Positions 51,311-62,168 of a DNA stretch of 64,000 bases are shown here, one piece after another. Each line of letters opens with the position of its first letter. The stretch's first letter is position 1. The notes under the pieces are model-generated. The model saw nothing but the letters and a program-made list of their open reading frames with translations. It did no database searches and had not been told where the DNA came from. Origin of the DNA: Pseudopithomyces maydicus (lineage: Eukaryota; Ascomycota; Dothideomycetes; Pleosporales; Didymosphaeriaceae). Where the stretch lies: contig JANTUC010000003.1 of the NCBI GenBank assembly GCA_026873275.1, positions 620,001 through 684,000 on the forward strand, in the 5' to 3' direction. The position numbers were made by a program, and so were the translations under genes.

Positions 51311-52572
51311 ATGTCATCGCAACCCATATCAGACGAAGCGCCGCCTGCGCTACCCCTCGCTCCGCACAACGCGACTCCTGCAGCTCGCCTCAGATTTCAC
51401 CCGTCCAACCAATCCATCCTACGACCACAGCCTCGTCTTCCATAAATCCCACGGCGCCACCAGTGCCCGACAAAACGGCCACAGCGCAGCCGACACAGCA
51501 ACCTACCCAGGCGCAACAGGTGCAACAGGTGCAACAGGTACAGAGCCTGTTCCCTAACGCAGTGCCTACCGAGACGATCAAGACAAGACGCGAGGAGCTC
51601 AAAGAAGGCGACCGGCATTGGCAATGGAAGATTGTCTTTCGCGCGGCGGCCATCATTGTGGGGCTGATTGGCATCGGATGTGCAGCATGGATCGTGGCCC
51701 ACTTCACTAGCAACTCTGAGGCGACCTACTCCTACTACTTCGATGATGAATACACCATTCCATGGACCCTGATTACCTTTGTACTATCTGTCGTATGGAG
51801 CGCTGTCTGCATAGTCACCTTCTTTACGCGCAAACCCACCGCCCCCGTCCATCCCGGCGCCCAAGTCGGTGTCGATCTTGTCTTGTGGCTAGGCTTCCTC
51901 ACCACGGGATTGTTTGCCATAGTCGGTACTGTCAGCGTCGGCAGCTGGGGCTCTGATGGCCGAATAGACTATTATTCAGGAGATGGATATTACGTCCAGG
52001 GCAGTGACGACGTCTGGACTTGGCATGCTTCGCAGTCCAGCTCCTACTATAGCGAGGACCGCCCATGCAATTCCAGCAGCCGCTACTCCTCGTTCTCGTC
52101 ATGCGAGGAGCAAGATGCATTTGTGAATGCTTTGTGGAAACAAAACGTCATGCGCTACAACATCGATCTCACAGTGACCGTCTGCCAGTTCCTCGCACTC
52201 CTGTTCCACTTCATTCTTTTCGTCTGGGCCTGCGTCGACACCCATAGGAGAAACAGCGGCAGCGTATCCAAAGACGCGGAAAAGTTGGCGGCCGAGATCG
52301 TAATGAACATGGTCAACTCTGGGGCCATCATCCCCGCTCCTGGCCAGGCACACTTCCGACCTGCAATGCCCATGTCGCAACAAGCGGCGCCTATGGGCTT
52401 TTTCTATCCACAGCAGCAGTTTCCACAACAATTCCAACAATATCAGCAATACCCCCAGCAATATCCACCACAACAGCATCCCACCACAGTGGCACAAGGG
52501 AAAGCCCCAATGCCACAGCCTGCAGTAGCTTCGAGTAGTAACGAGAAAGGTGCAGGACCGCGGTACGCGTAA
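51311..52572 (+). CDS. Four-helix (MARVEL-like) membrane protein with Gln-rich tail, one apparent frameshift
   Basis: The likely start is ATG 51311 (MSSQPISDEAPPALPLAPHN). Between PAA near 51381 and SPQISPVQPIHPTT the frame must step by one base; one missing C in GCAGCTCGCC would explain it and gives 420 residues. Four membrane helices follow: VFRAAAIIVGLIGIGCAAWI, TLITFVLSVVWSAVCIVTFF, LVLWLGFLTTGLFAIVGTVS and TVCQFLALLFHFILFVWACV, with an extracellular loop rich in Tyr, Ser and Asp containing cysteines between helices 3 and 4. The N-terminal arm has a 9-bp repeat coding QQV three times, and the C-terminal arm is Gln/Pro-rich (QQFPQQFQQYQQYPQQYPPQ). Plasma-membrane organisation or a cell-surface role is inferred from topology only. 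Confidence 0.75.
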
Positions 52573-52695
52573 TAATTAGGAGGGAAGAAAATGCACTTTC
52601 TGAACTGTACATGTTGTTCGGCGATGATACCCACCGCATACATAATCTTAATGTCCTTTATATATGCCCCCCAAAATAAAAGCTTATTTTCCAAC

Positions 52696-53943
52696 TCATT
52701 CCATCTGTTCCATCGCAGTGTCTTCTCTTTTCTCGGGTACGCGAAATTCACATCTCGAGTCCCCGCAAACACCCAATTCAATTTCAGTCTGCTGGTAGGG
52801 CAACACGACCACGAACTTCCTCGCGACCTTTATCCGGTCCGTCAGTGCTGTCAACTGTTTCTCCAAAGGTTGCCAGTCCCAGATGCGATGTTCTGCATCT
52901 GCACACTCGAATCTGATGAGCAGTTCTTGGAGGTTGGGGAACTTGGAAAGCATGTCCCAACACTCGTTCCATCGAAACAGTGTTTTCAGGGAGATTCCTA
53001 TAAATAGGGAGGGTTCCAGATCTAAACTCCAGTGGATGTGTAAGAAACGTATCTGGTCGAGCTTTCGCGACGGTATAAAGTACGGCATGTACAACAGTGT
53101 TGGCTTGTCTGCTTCACCCTCGTGGTCACCAATAGCAAGAACGAAAGTCGGTTTCGAATAGAGCGAAGGAATTGCTTCGAGGTACCTGTTTAATGTTTCA
53201 GTGACATACCGGTAATAGTGATGACACATACGAAGGTTCGACGTGGTGACTTACACTTGACGACACGTACGCAACAAATTCACGTTTCCTTGATGCCTTT
53301 GCCATTTCCAATCTTCATCTGCCTCATCCAGGGTTGGATGGTTCAGGTACTTCCAGCTGTAATATAACTCTTTCGTCCAGTCGTCTCCAGACCAAAAATT
53401 CCTAGTCATCTTACTGCATCGCCATGCTTTTAATTTCGGCCCCTCGACTTGGAGCCTGAGCATCTCATCGCCTAGGGCGAAGTCGTAGATCCGCCTTCTT
53501 AATTCCAATGGTATTTTCGTGAAAAAGAAGCTCGTTTGTAGTATTATCTTATAGTCGGACTCAGGCTCGGGCTTAGACACATTCAGTGAGTTATCTAGCG
53601 GTGGTGGCGTTATAGGTCTTTTCCCATCGTCCAAGCGCCATTCTGGCCCTCCGTCCTCTCGTCGTGTTCCTTTGATCACGACAGTGGTGCCTTCCACCCA
53701 CTCCAGATACCGGGCTCGTTTTCGGGCTCGTTTTCGATCTCTTAGCTTCCTGTTTATAATCCAATAGATTGAAAAAATGCATATCATCGGACTGCATATT
53801 AAGAAGACAACGAGCAATATGCACCATCCAATGCCCAATCCTGCGCCTGTTATGAATTTCTTCCACCAACCTCCAAACTTTGTTGAAAAATTCTTTATCC
53901 AACGTCCGATTGTCGTTGATAATTTTTCATCTTCTTCGTTCAT
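52696..53943 (-). CDS. DUF7730-like fungal protein with N-terminal membrane segment
   Basis: Exons on the minus strand are 53943-53255 and 53185-52696, joined through the Val of LLRTCRQV by an intron with GTAAGT and AACAG ends, giving 392 residues. The start MNEEDEKLSTTIGRW was preferred; in-frame Mets 9 and 38 codons upstream are possible. A hydrophobic stretch lies near residues 33-60 (GIGWCILLVVFLICSPMICI). The core has the pattern of the fungal F-box-like/DUF7730 proteins: FFTKIPLELRRRIYDFALGD, then VNLLRTCRQVYLEAIPSLYS and a final FPNLQELLIRFE. Such proteins are expanded in plant-associated ascomycetes and have no known reaction. Both exons are intact. Confidence 0.78.
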
Positions 53944-56270
53944 AGTTTTGATGGTACAGTACCAATACATTTTATCGTGCGAAACGCAGTTATATGTACG
54001 TGTATGGCGGTAGTGGGGCTGTGGCGCAGCACTGGAGCCTAAACACCTGTTCGACACGGCTGGAGAAAGGACGAACCGAGATTTGGTAGTTACTCTTAGC
54101 CTTTTCTTACTGCTACAATACTACTAATTAATACATATATATTTTGTTGTTTCCGACAATTCATAATGCATTGATCGCTATTTGCACTTGTCATGATGCT
54201 CTTTCTCTTCTCTTTTTGAAGACGAAAAACGAGGGGTGCGATGGGCTGGTAAGCTTCAAACAGGCGCAGATTGAGGATTAGACTGGGCTGATAGCCCGGA
54301 ATTGAATTTACAAGCATGCACATGGGTAATGTCTTGATAGTCGTAAGATGAGACATCACAATTACTACGATTGTCTTCGGGCGTGGCCACCTCTCCACTT
54401 GGAACAAGAAGCAGGATCTATCACGCAGTCTCTTAGAACGGCTGGACAACAAATGAGCTTAGTGTACAATAGTCCAAGCACTTTCATAAGCATACAAAGG
54501 GAAAGGGTTTTAAAAGCTACTAATCTCTCATGATCAACGGCTACAAGAGTTACAACTCGCTTGAATTCTAGAACTACTATAGACATAACAAGATTATTAC
54601 TCCCTACATACCTCTAAACTCATCTCACCTCCTGTAGCCGCTTGATGTGGGCTGTTTCGCACTATATAGCCTCCAGTTTTCGCTACTCCTGCATGTTACG
54701 TACGAGGGTTTCTTATAGTAGCACTTATATCTAGTCACACATACGGAATGGCTTTCTTCTTAATATTACTATTCTATAAGCATTCTTTTCTGTAAGCTTA
54801 TAAGATCATGATTCTGGATTAACAAATATAAGAGAAGGGCTCTATACTACGAAACCTGCGCTAATAAAAGCTATGCAGTTACACAACGCTTCTCAATAGC
54901 ATAGTTTACATTCGCCAGTATATTTCCTTGATCACAGAAGCATATCTCAATGCACTAGAATGTGGGCCTAGAAAATAGCAAAAGTTATAGGCCCAAGTCG
55001 TGGAGGTAGGCAGTGGCTGTTTATGCTAAACAGCTGATGTGATAATTGAGCAAGCTTCTGCAAAGTCCTGTTCTGCGATGATGTGTTTTTATTTTCTACA
55101 GTATAATCTACCCCCGTGCATTCTCATGATAATAGCTTGATGTGATTGCGGTTTCGTGTCGGTATTCTTATTGAAGCCGCAGAGCGCGAGACCCGTACGA
55201 CATGACCGGGCCTTCTGTCACAGGCGTCACTTACATATATTTCCGACTAGATACTAAATTAGTTACGTAACGGCACAACGGATTATACCATCTACTCAGT
55301 CCTTCTTGACTTGCAACATCTGTACTATCGCCGCACTAGGAATAGGATATTGTATTTGATTTAGCTCCTCTCTCGCACGAGTATTGATCTACAGAACTCA
55401 CGCGAAAGAACAAAAGGTAAAATTGGTTGATCTTCTCGGAATACAGTGTATACACACGTTATCTCGTGCGAGTATACTGGATTCAAACTTGACAGGGCTA
55501 ACCATCTCGTACGACGCAAACATAGCTGTGCGATCTTCAGTAAGCACGGAAGCCATTCGGAGTTCAACATTACGTATGTGACGACCCTGAAAAGGAAAAA
55601 ATGGGCCGATCGTATACATGATATCCTGTACACGCTCGTTGCTGTTAGGATCGGGTGGAAATCACTACCATCCAATTCAGTAATAGATCATTGATCGATT
55701 GAGATGGAAGCCGTTAGAAGTTCAAGTTTTTGTACTGATTTAGTATTATGAAAGTTTGTACGTAAGAATATCCATGAAGGACACGACACTGAGGTAGGGT
55801 GATCTACTCCCCATCACACATAACTTTGGGTCTTATATAATCAAGCAGAAAATAAGATCTGACTTAGAATTAATGGAAATCCGAGCATCTCCAGTATCTT
55901 AAACAGCTACCATTTCATTTTATGGCCTGGTTCATGGCAGAAAAGCATGAATTCCAAAGTGACTTTCAAGGCACAGAATGAAAAGACCTATTGTCAATCT
56001 CTAACACCGGCAAAATCCTTTCGTATTCCTGAGTTCCGATATCAGTTCCAGTGATATGTGGATGATCGTTTCGTCATGGTGGCTTTGTGACTCGCACTGG
56101 ATTCCTTTTCTAGAAGTGCTCCAGAATACGTACGAGTGCTTGCCCCATGTAAAATCAGATATAAAGAGGTCTTCGTACCTTCTCAATCATTATCAACTCA
56201 CAATATTCATCACCATCATAAAGTACAACAAGACAACTTCTATCACAAATTACTTCTCTAAACCTTCAAC
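53944..56270. other. Gene-poor AT-rich gap, possible decayed repeat
   Basis: About 2.3 kb with few long frames. From roughly 54540 to 55140 it is rich in TA steps (CTATA, TTATA, ATAAG) and looks poor in CpG, as left by repeat-induced point mutation of old transposons. No intact element was found. Confidence 0.45.
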
Positions 56271-56605
56271 ATGAAGTTCACCACCACCATCTTCGCTACC
56301 CTCTTTGCCGCTGCTATGGCTTCCCCGGCTCCCGTTCAAAACGACGCACTTGCTGCCCATGAAGCCTTTGTACAGTACCGTATGTTTCATGCACAAGAAT
56401 ACTACCCACACCTCAAAGATCTGCGACTAACACCATGACAGTAGCCGAACTTGATAAGGCACCGACCTCACTTTCCAAGCGCGCATGCCGCGATGGGGAA
56501 GGGTACAAGAAGTGTGCTCAGCCCTGCTCTGCCTTCGGTGGCACAGCTGGCAGTGCTATATCCCAGGGCCTTTGCGTCCTGTCTTGCGGCAACATCTACT
56601 GCTAG
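56271..56605 (+). CDS. Secreted cysteine-rich peptide precursor with Kex2 site
   Basis: Two exons, 56271-56379 and 56442-56605, give 90 residues; the 62-bp intron has GTATGT and GACAG ends and joins in frame. Residues 1-18 are a signal peptide (MKFTTTIFATLFAAAMAS). A propart of about 32 residues ends in a dibasic Lys-Arg (SLSKR), a Kex2-type cleavage site. The predicted mature 40-residue peptide has six cysteines at spacing C-x8-C-x3-C-x15-C-x3-C-x4-C, so it contains twin CX3C and could form three disulfides. No family was recognised. The layout fits a secreted effector or antimicrobial-type peptide; activity is unknown. Confidence 0.82.
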
Positions 56606-57431
56606 ACTAGCTTACTTCCTTGTCGCTCGCTCTATGGGATAGCTGTCTTCGAGAATCGATGCAAACAATATTCGAGGGGTGCATCACTATGTGATATTAC
56701 CTAGTGGAATGCTTTTGGGAAACCTTTTTCGGTGGAAGCAAGCAAGCTGTGGGCCCGAGAACTTGTCTCATTTCATATACACTTAGGTTGTTATTATTTT
56801 TGCGCATAGCCAGAAATATATTAACACTATCACTTCTCGATACTCCGATTTCTATAAGATCGAAGAAAATGTCGTGTTCCGTAAATTTTAGGTAACATTC
56901 GTCGTTACATTATAGTCTTCGGTCAAATGGTGATCCGGTCAATCAAACCACCACTTTTGGATCACTTTTTCATGTACGAAAGTCATTTTACAGTCACGAG
57001 AAGGGATGCGCCCTTCGTCTTTCAATGCGTACTAATAAATCATACTTAAATCTTCCCTGATGTGATAATCTGATGAGGGTTGTGCATTTGGCGATCTGTT
57101 GTTCGAATGCGGACAAGCGTGCTAACCTCCTACGGCCACATTATACCCATCGTCATTGCATCGTCAAACCACCGTCAACACTTATATATACGTGCATTCC
57201 TGCCCACATGAGAGCAACTCATCAGCAATACAGCGAATCATATGGCAAGTAAATAAATGTGTCAGCCAGGAATAAAAGACCGCACCTGCCACGCGCGACA
57301 CATGAGCGTGTCATTGCGACACAGCAATGGCACAGGGTATATAAAGACCCTGCTTTTGGTTCCCTGAGCTCCTCTTCAATTTAGAATCTTGAAAACCTTT
57401 ACTCTTGTCGTTACTAAACCGCATCGTCAAT
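56606..57431. other. Intergenic, no supported gene
   Basis: 826 bp holding the 3' flank of the peptide gene and the promoter of the FAD-Rieske gene. A TATATAA string lies about 80 bp before that start codon (near 57339). Confidence 0.5.
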
Positions 57432-59081
57432 ATGGTAGCCGATCCGCAGCAATACATGCGCACGTCTGGGGAGACAGATGCAGTCTGGATTCACACCGAC
57501 CCATACTCTAACCGTCCAAAGTTCTCCAAGCTTGATCGGGACTTAGAAACTGATGTATGTATTGTTGGGTCTGGTATCTCTGGTATCTCTATTGCATACG
57601 AGCTGGTCACCCGCGGCATCAATGTTGTCATGATCGAAGCGCGCGAGATCCTTTCTGGAGAAACTGGGCGGACGAGCGGCCACCTAGCAAATGATTTGGA
57701 TGATGGATACACTGAGATTGCAAAGAAGCATGGCGATGATGGTGCAAAGGCCGCCGCTGAATCGCATACGTGGGCGCTGAACCGTGTGGGCGAAATCTCC
57801 CAGCAGTTAGGTATCGAGTGCGAGTACCGGAAGCTACCTGGCTACGACATCTCTCAATACCTAAGAAATAGCAGAGAACATGCAGATGATATCCAGCAGA
57901 TCTTAGTAGACGGAAAGAAAGCTAGTGAGCTGGGTATAAAGACAGATTACAAGGAAGGTTTTGCAGTAAAGGGCTGGACTGGCGCAGTCGATCAACGAGA
58001 CGCAGTTATCTACTCGGATCAGGCTACTTTTCATCCTACTAAGTACCTCGTGGGCGTATTGAAATTCCTGCAAAACCAACCAAATTTCTCATGCTTCACC
58101 TACACACGAGCCATGGACGTTGAAGAAAAAGGCGTCGAGCTACTTGGCATGGGACACAAGGATGTCTACGTAAAAACGCTAGATGGTTTCACCATTAAGT
58201 GCCAGGATGCTGTCGAGGCAACCTGCGTTCCTCTTCAGAAGCTCTCCGTGATCGCGGAAGAAGAATACTACCGTACGTATTGCATTGCAATCCGCGTACC
58301 CAAGGGCTCGGTTGAAGATTGTCTACTTTATGACTCCGCAGACAAATACAAATACATTCGCTTGACGGAGTGCGATGAGAAGGATGACTATATGGTGGTG
58401 GGAGGAGGAGACCACAAGGTTGGCCAAGACAACACCATTCAACCCTTCCAGGAGCTGGAGAAGTGGACTCGCGAGCGTTTTCCACAAGCCGGCACAATCG
58501 ACTATAAATGGAGCGGTCAGATCTTCGAACCTGTTGATCACATGGCTTTCATCGGTAAGAATCAGGGCAAGAAGCACACATACATCGTCACCGGTGACAG
58601 CGGCAACGGGCTGACCCACGGTGTTCTCGCTGGCAAACTCATCGCCGACGAGATCACAAACACGCCAAACCCGTGGTCGAAGTTTTACAATCCTTCAAGA
58701 CTGGCTTCAATTGCCAAGGTTTTGCCTTCGATGCTGCACCACGACGTCCAGATCAACGCACAATACAAGCGCTTCGCCCAAAGCGACATCAACGACATTG
58801 AAGACCTAATCCCCGGCGACGGAGGCGTGTTGAACTCGAAGACAAAGAAGCCAATCGCGTGCTATAAGGACGTGAATGGGCAAGTTCACAAATTCAGCGC
58901 TATCTGTCCCCATCTGCACGGTGTGGTGTGCTGGAACAGTGCTGAGAAGAGCTGGGACTGCCCTGTGCATGGAAGTAGGTTTAGTAAAGACGGCGTGCAG
59001 ATAATTGGGCCGGCGAAAGCAGGACTTTCTCCGGAAAACGAGAGCGGAGAGCAGATGCAGAAAAGGGCGATTGAGATTTAA
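57432..59081 (+). CDS. FAD-dependent oxidoreductase with C-terminal Rieske domain
   Basis: A single intact frame; the start at MVADPQQYMRTSGETDAVW gives 549 residues. The N-terminal half is a DAO/glycine-oxidase-type FAD fold: dinucleotide motif VCIVGSGISGISIAYELVTRG near residue 37, then EAREILSGETGRTSGHL and, near residue 385, TYIVTGDSGNGLTHGVLAGK. The last 90 residues are a Rieske [2Fe-2S] domain with both ligand pairs, CPHLHG and CPVHGSRF. Such FAD-Rieske fusions are known from bacteria and fungi and are thought to oxidise an amine or similar substrate with electron transfer through the Fe-S centre. No targeting signal is seen. The substrate is unknown. Confidence 0.9.
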   Translation: MVADPQQYMRTSGETDAVWIHTDPYSNRPKFSKLDRDLETDVCIVGSGISGISIAYELVTRGINVVMIEAREILSGETGRTSGHLANDLDDGYTEIAKKHGDDGAKAAAESHTWALNRVGEISQQLGIECEYRKLPGYDISQYLRNSREHADDIQQILVDGKKASELGIKTDYKEGFAVKGWTGAVDQRDAVIYSDQATFHPTKYLVGVLKFLQNQPNFSCFTYTRAMDVEEKGVELLGMGHKDVYVKTLDGFTIKCQDAVEATCVPLQKLSVIAEEEYYRTYCIAIRVPKGSVEDCLLYDSADKYKYIRLTECDEKDDYMVVGGGDHKVGQDNTIQPFQELEKWTRERFPQAGTIDYKWSGQIFEPVDHMAFIGKNQGKKHTYIVTGDSGNGLTHGVLAGKLIADEITNTPNPWSKFYNPSRLASIAKVLPSMLHHDVQINAQYKRFAQSDINDIEDLIPGDGGVLNSKTKKPIACYKDVNGQVHKFSAICPHLHGVVCWNSAEKSWDCPVHGSRFSKDGVQIIGPAKAGLSPENESGEQMQKRAIEI

Positions 59082-59378
59082 TTGTTATGTATGCATAAAT
59101 GTAGAGCAATGCGATGGAATTTGTTCTGCTGTAGGTCCAATCGCTACACCAGTTTGGTCGCTTCATGCGAGGCTAAAAAGTCAGCTTACTGTACGTCCCG
59201 AAGAAGTGGATTCTTATAGATGCGACTACGCCCGGGTGGGGTTGCCCCGCGGCGAGGGGTTCATATATGGTTAAGCCCGCATATTGCAATAAACACCTTT
59301 CGCATCCTGCCAGTTAGTCTCCATTTTTGTCTACTCCACATCTCAAATCTCTGTTTCCACGGCGGATTCTCTTACGCG

Positions 59379-60415
59379 ATGGCAATTACCAAAGTTACGG
59401 AGGGGAAGGTTGTTTTCCACGTCCCTGACGCCGGAAAACATTGTGAGACGTGGTATAAAATCGTAGGCGACCTTGAAAGCGGTGGGGTCCCCCTCATAAC
59501 CCTACACGGAGGTCCTGGAGTTGGCCATGAATATCTATCCCCATTGGTCGACCTACAAATCCAATACGGCATTCCCGTCATCTTCTACGATCAGATTGGA
59601 TGCGGTCGCTCTACCCACCTACCAGAGAAGAAAGGCGACGAAGACTTTTGGAGCGTCGAACTCTTCATCAAAGAGTTAGATAATCTGGTTGACCATTTGG
59701 GTCTTCGACTTCAGAAGCGCGGGTACGATGTCCTGGGGCATAGCTGGGGCGGCATGCTGGGTGGAGTGTACGCGGCCCGAAATCCTGTTGGGCTACGCAA
59801 AGTTGTGCTTTCGGATTCACCTGCTAGCATTCCGCTCATGATGAAAGGTGTGAATGAGTTGATTAAGAAGCTGCCTAAGAATGTCCGGAGGGATATTGAA
59901 GAATGTACGCTAAAGGGTGATTTCTCGAGTGATAAGTACAAGAACGCATGCGAAGTGTTCTACCAGAGACATGTGTGCAGGATAGATCCTTTCCCAGCAG
60001 ACCTTATGGCATCGTTGAACAACATAGAGGAGGATCCAACGGTTTATAGTACCATGTGAGTATTAATAACGGTGCCGCCTTGTAATCTTCACCCAGTCTA
60101 ACAATGTCTGTTTCTAGGATGGGCCCCTCCGAGATGTTGGCCAGCGGAAATTTAAGAGACTGGGAAGGGTCTTCCACGGCACATAAGATCAAATCTGAGG
60201 TTTTGCTAATCAATGGAAGATACGATGAAGTTCAAGATCTGGCTGTGGCGCCGTGGTTTTGGAAAATTTCGAAAGTAAAGTGGTTGCATCTGGAGAACAG
60301 TAGCCACGTGGGACACTTTGAGGAGAGAGAAAGATACATTCAGCTTGTGGGAGATTTTCTAAAAGGCGATGAAGTGGCGAATTGTTCAGGACGTAGTATT
60401 CCGACAAATGAGTAA
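59379..60415 (+). CDS. Proline iminopeptidase-like alpha/beta hydrolase (peptidase S33)
   Basis: Exons are 59379-60055 and 60118-60415, giving 324 residues; the intron has GTGAGT and TCTAG ends with a TCTAAC branch-like string. The start MAITKVTEGKVVFHVPDAG fits the family. Signatures: LITLHGGPGVGHEYL (oxyanion HGGPG), VIFYDQIGCGRSTHL, the nucleophile elbow YDVLGHSWGGMLG (Ser), the Asp in LLINGRYDEVQD and the His in ENSSHVGHFEE, a full catalytic triad. Family members release N-terminal Pro or hydrolyse related amides and esters; several are used in secondary metabolism. It lies downstream of the FAD-Rieske gene on the same strand, but no functional link is shown. Confidence 0.9.
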
Positions 60416-60892
60416 ATCATCGGTCTAAGCTGAGGTGAGGCCGATTGTTCATAAGTAGCTCGATCGTTCCTTCTCCATTAAAAATTATCCATGCTCCGAC
60501 GTGTGTTTCCATGTTGATGTGCTTTTGCAACAGGATATGCCATGTTTAATTCTACATGAGCCCTCAAAATGGCTGCGCTCTTCTCCTACTGTTTGAGTGG
60601 CAAGATAGCAGAACATACACTGTATCTTTTTCTCTTCGTCAAACAAGTTTTAGTTTTCTCGATGAAATGCTTGTAGTGTCTCATAAACGCGATGATATTT
60701 TATCTTGTGTGCGGGTTGCCGCAGTGACGCAGATACCCGAGTCCCTGCAAACGCTGGCCGCAAGTTAAAGGTCTCATCCACTCGTTGCGCAAACCCTCTC
60801 TCTAACACTCATTCGCACGCACAAGCTCCACCGCTACACTACCACACCTTTCATCTATCCATCTCTTAATACCACGCATCCAGATCCACACG
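60416..60892. other. Intergenic
   Basis: 477 bp. The right part has the CT/CA-rich composition of a fungal promoter and 5' UTR. No gene recognised. Confidence 0.5.
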
Positions 60893-61275
60893 ATGGTGGC
60901 ACGCGAAGTATACCGCTATATCGACAGGCGTGGCGACACTATCACGTACAAATTTGATCGTAGGTGCACCCTTTGACTTCACAACCTTACTTGTACTAAA
61001 AGAAAACAGCCTCCCTCATCTACGACCGCGAGGACGGTCCGCTCAGCGTGTACCACGTATGGGTGTACGAAAGCCGCAAGACGACCCAGTGGAGCTCATT
61101 GCTTCTCAACAAAGCAGACATGGCGGCGCGTTGGGCAGCAGACAAGAAGCCCATGATGGGCTTGGTGCTTTGGCAGGGTATGCTGGGCGGCAGACCGGTT
61201 GTTGTCCGGTTCACCGGATTTGAGAGGGGCGCAAAGGGCTTCGTCGTTGAGTTGCAGGGAAGGTACATCAAGTAA
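60893..61275 (+). CDS. Small unrecognised conserved-looking protein
   Basis: Exons are 60893-60959 and 61010-61275, giving 110 residues; the 50-bp intron has GTAGGT and AACAG ends and joins in frame. The protein is compact and soluble-looking (MVAREVYRYIDRRGDTITYK, then SLIYDREDGPLSVYHVWVYE and a final GAKGFVVELQGRYIK), with no signal peptide or membrane helix. Intact frame across a good intron, balanced composition and GC-rich third positions support a real gene. No family was recognised. Confidence 0.7.
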
Positions 61276-62168
61276 GCGGCGCGTTCTGGTCGAGGCGAGA
61301 TGGAGGAGCAGAAACTCAATCACAAGTACCAAATACTAAAATTACTAGTATGATTGGTCTATAGACTGGCCGCAACAGGTCAGAGCCACAGGGCTCCTGA
61401 ATGATGGAGCGACAGAAGAGGATCTGTAAGATACAATCTGGAAGTTGAAGAGACACGAAACTTTAACTAACTTCGGTCTCTCACATAAATAGCGAAAGAA
61501 ATAGCGACGTGGGCCCAGTGTGAACGGCACATGTAATGTTTATTAGGTTGTTGGGTTATCTGGCGTGCCGATTAGGCGTGTAAGTAGTCCATGGCTCGTA
61601 TGTAGTCCGTAGAAGGTCTTTTTATGTTTTGACTGTTGTTCTGGTGCATCCATTCTGTCTGATCAACCTGTTGTATTTCGTGGCTGTTGTTGGCACGATA
61701 CATGTAGGATGAGGTCCCTGCGACGTTGGTCAGCAGGCCGAGGCTTTGCAGAAGACTCTTTTGCAACAAATGTTAAATTCCTTTCGGACTTCGGTGTTTG
61801 AGAATGCCTAGGTATATGAACTAGGTGCCTTGTTGATGTTGGTCGACAATCGCTTGAGAGGAGCTAAGAGCGATTGATATGGAGCCACCACACAATTTTA
61901 CTACATACAATCACATTTGATATACAATTTCTTAACTATTGCTACAATGCTAACCGACATCAAGTCTACGCGTAAGATAAGACGAAGGATGTGAAAAAGT
62001 CGCCACGTGGTCGCATGCTGTTATCTCCGTGCGTGTAGACAGAAGCGAGTCTATCGCGTCATTCGCGCGTCCGATTGCCCACTAGAGGATTACCAATCCA
62101 TCGCATCCCAACCACCTTGCACCGTGTATTCCACCCTTACACTCCCACTATCTGCGACATTGACAACT
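61276..62168. other. Intergenic, no supported gene
   Basis: 893 bp between the small protein gene and the carrier gene. Short frames only. Confidence 0.5.
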
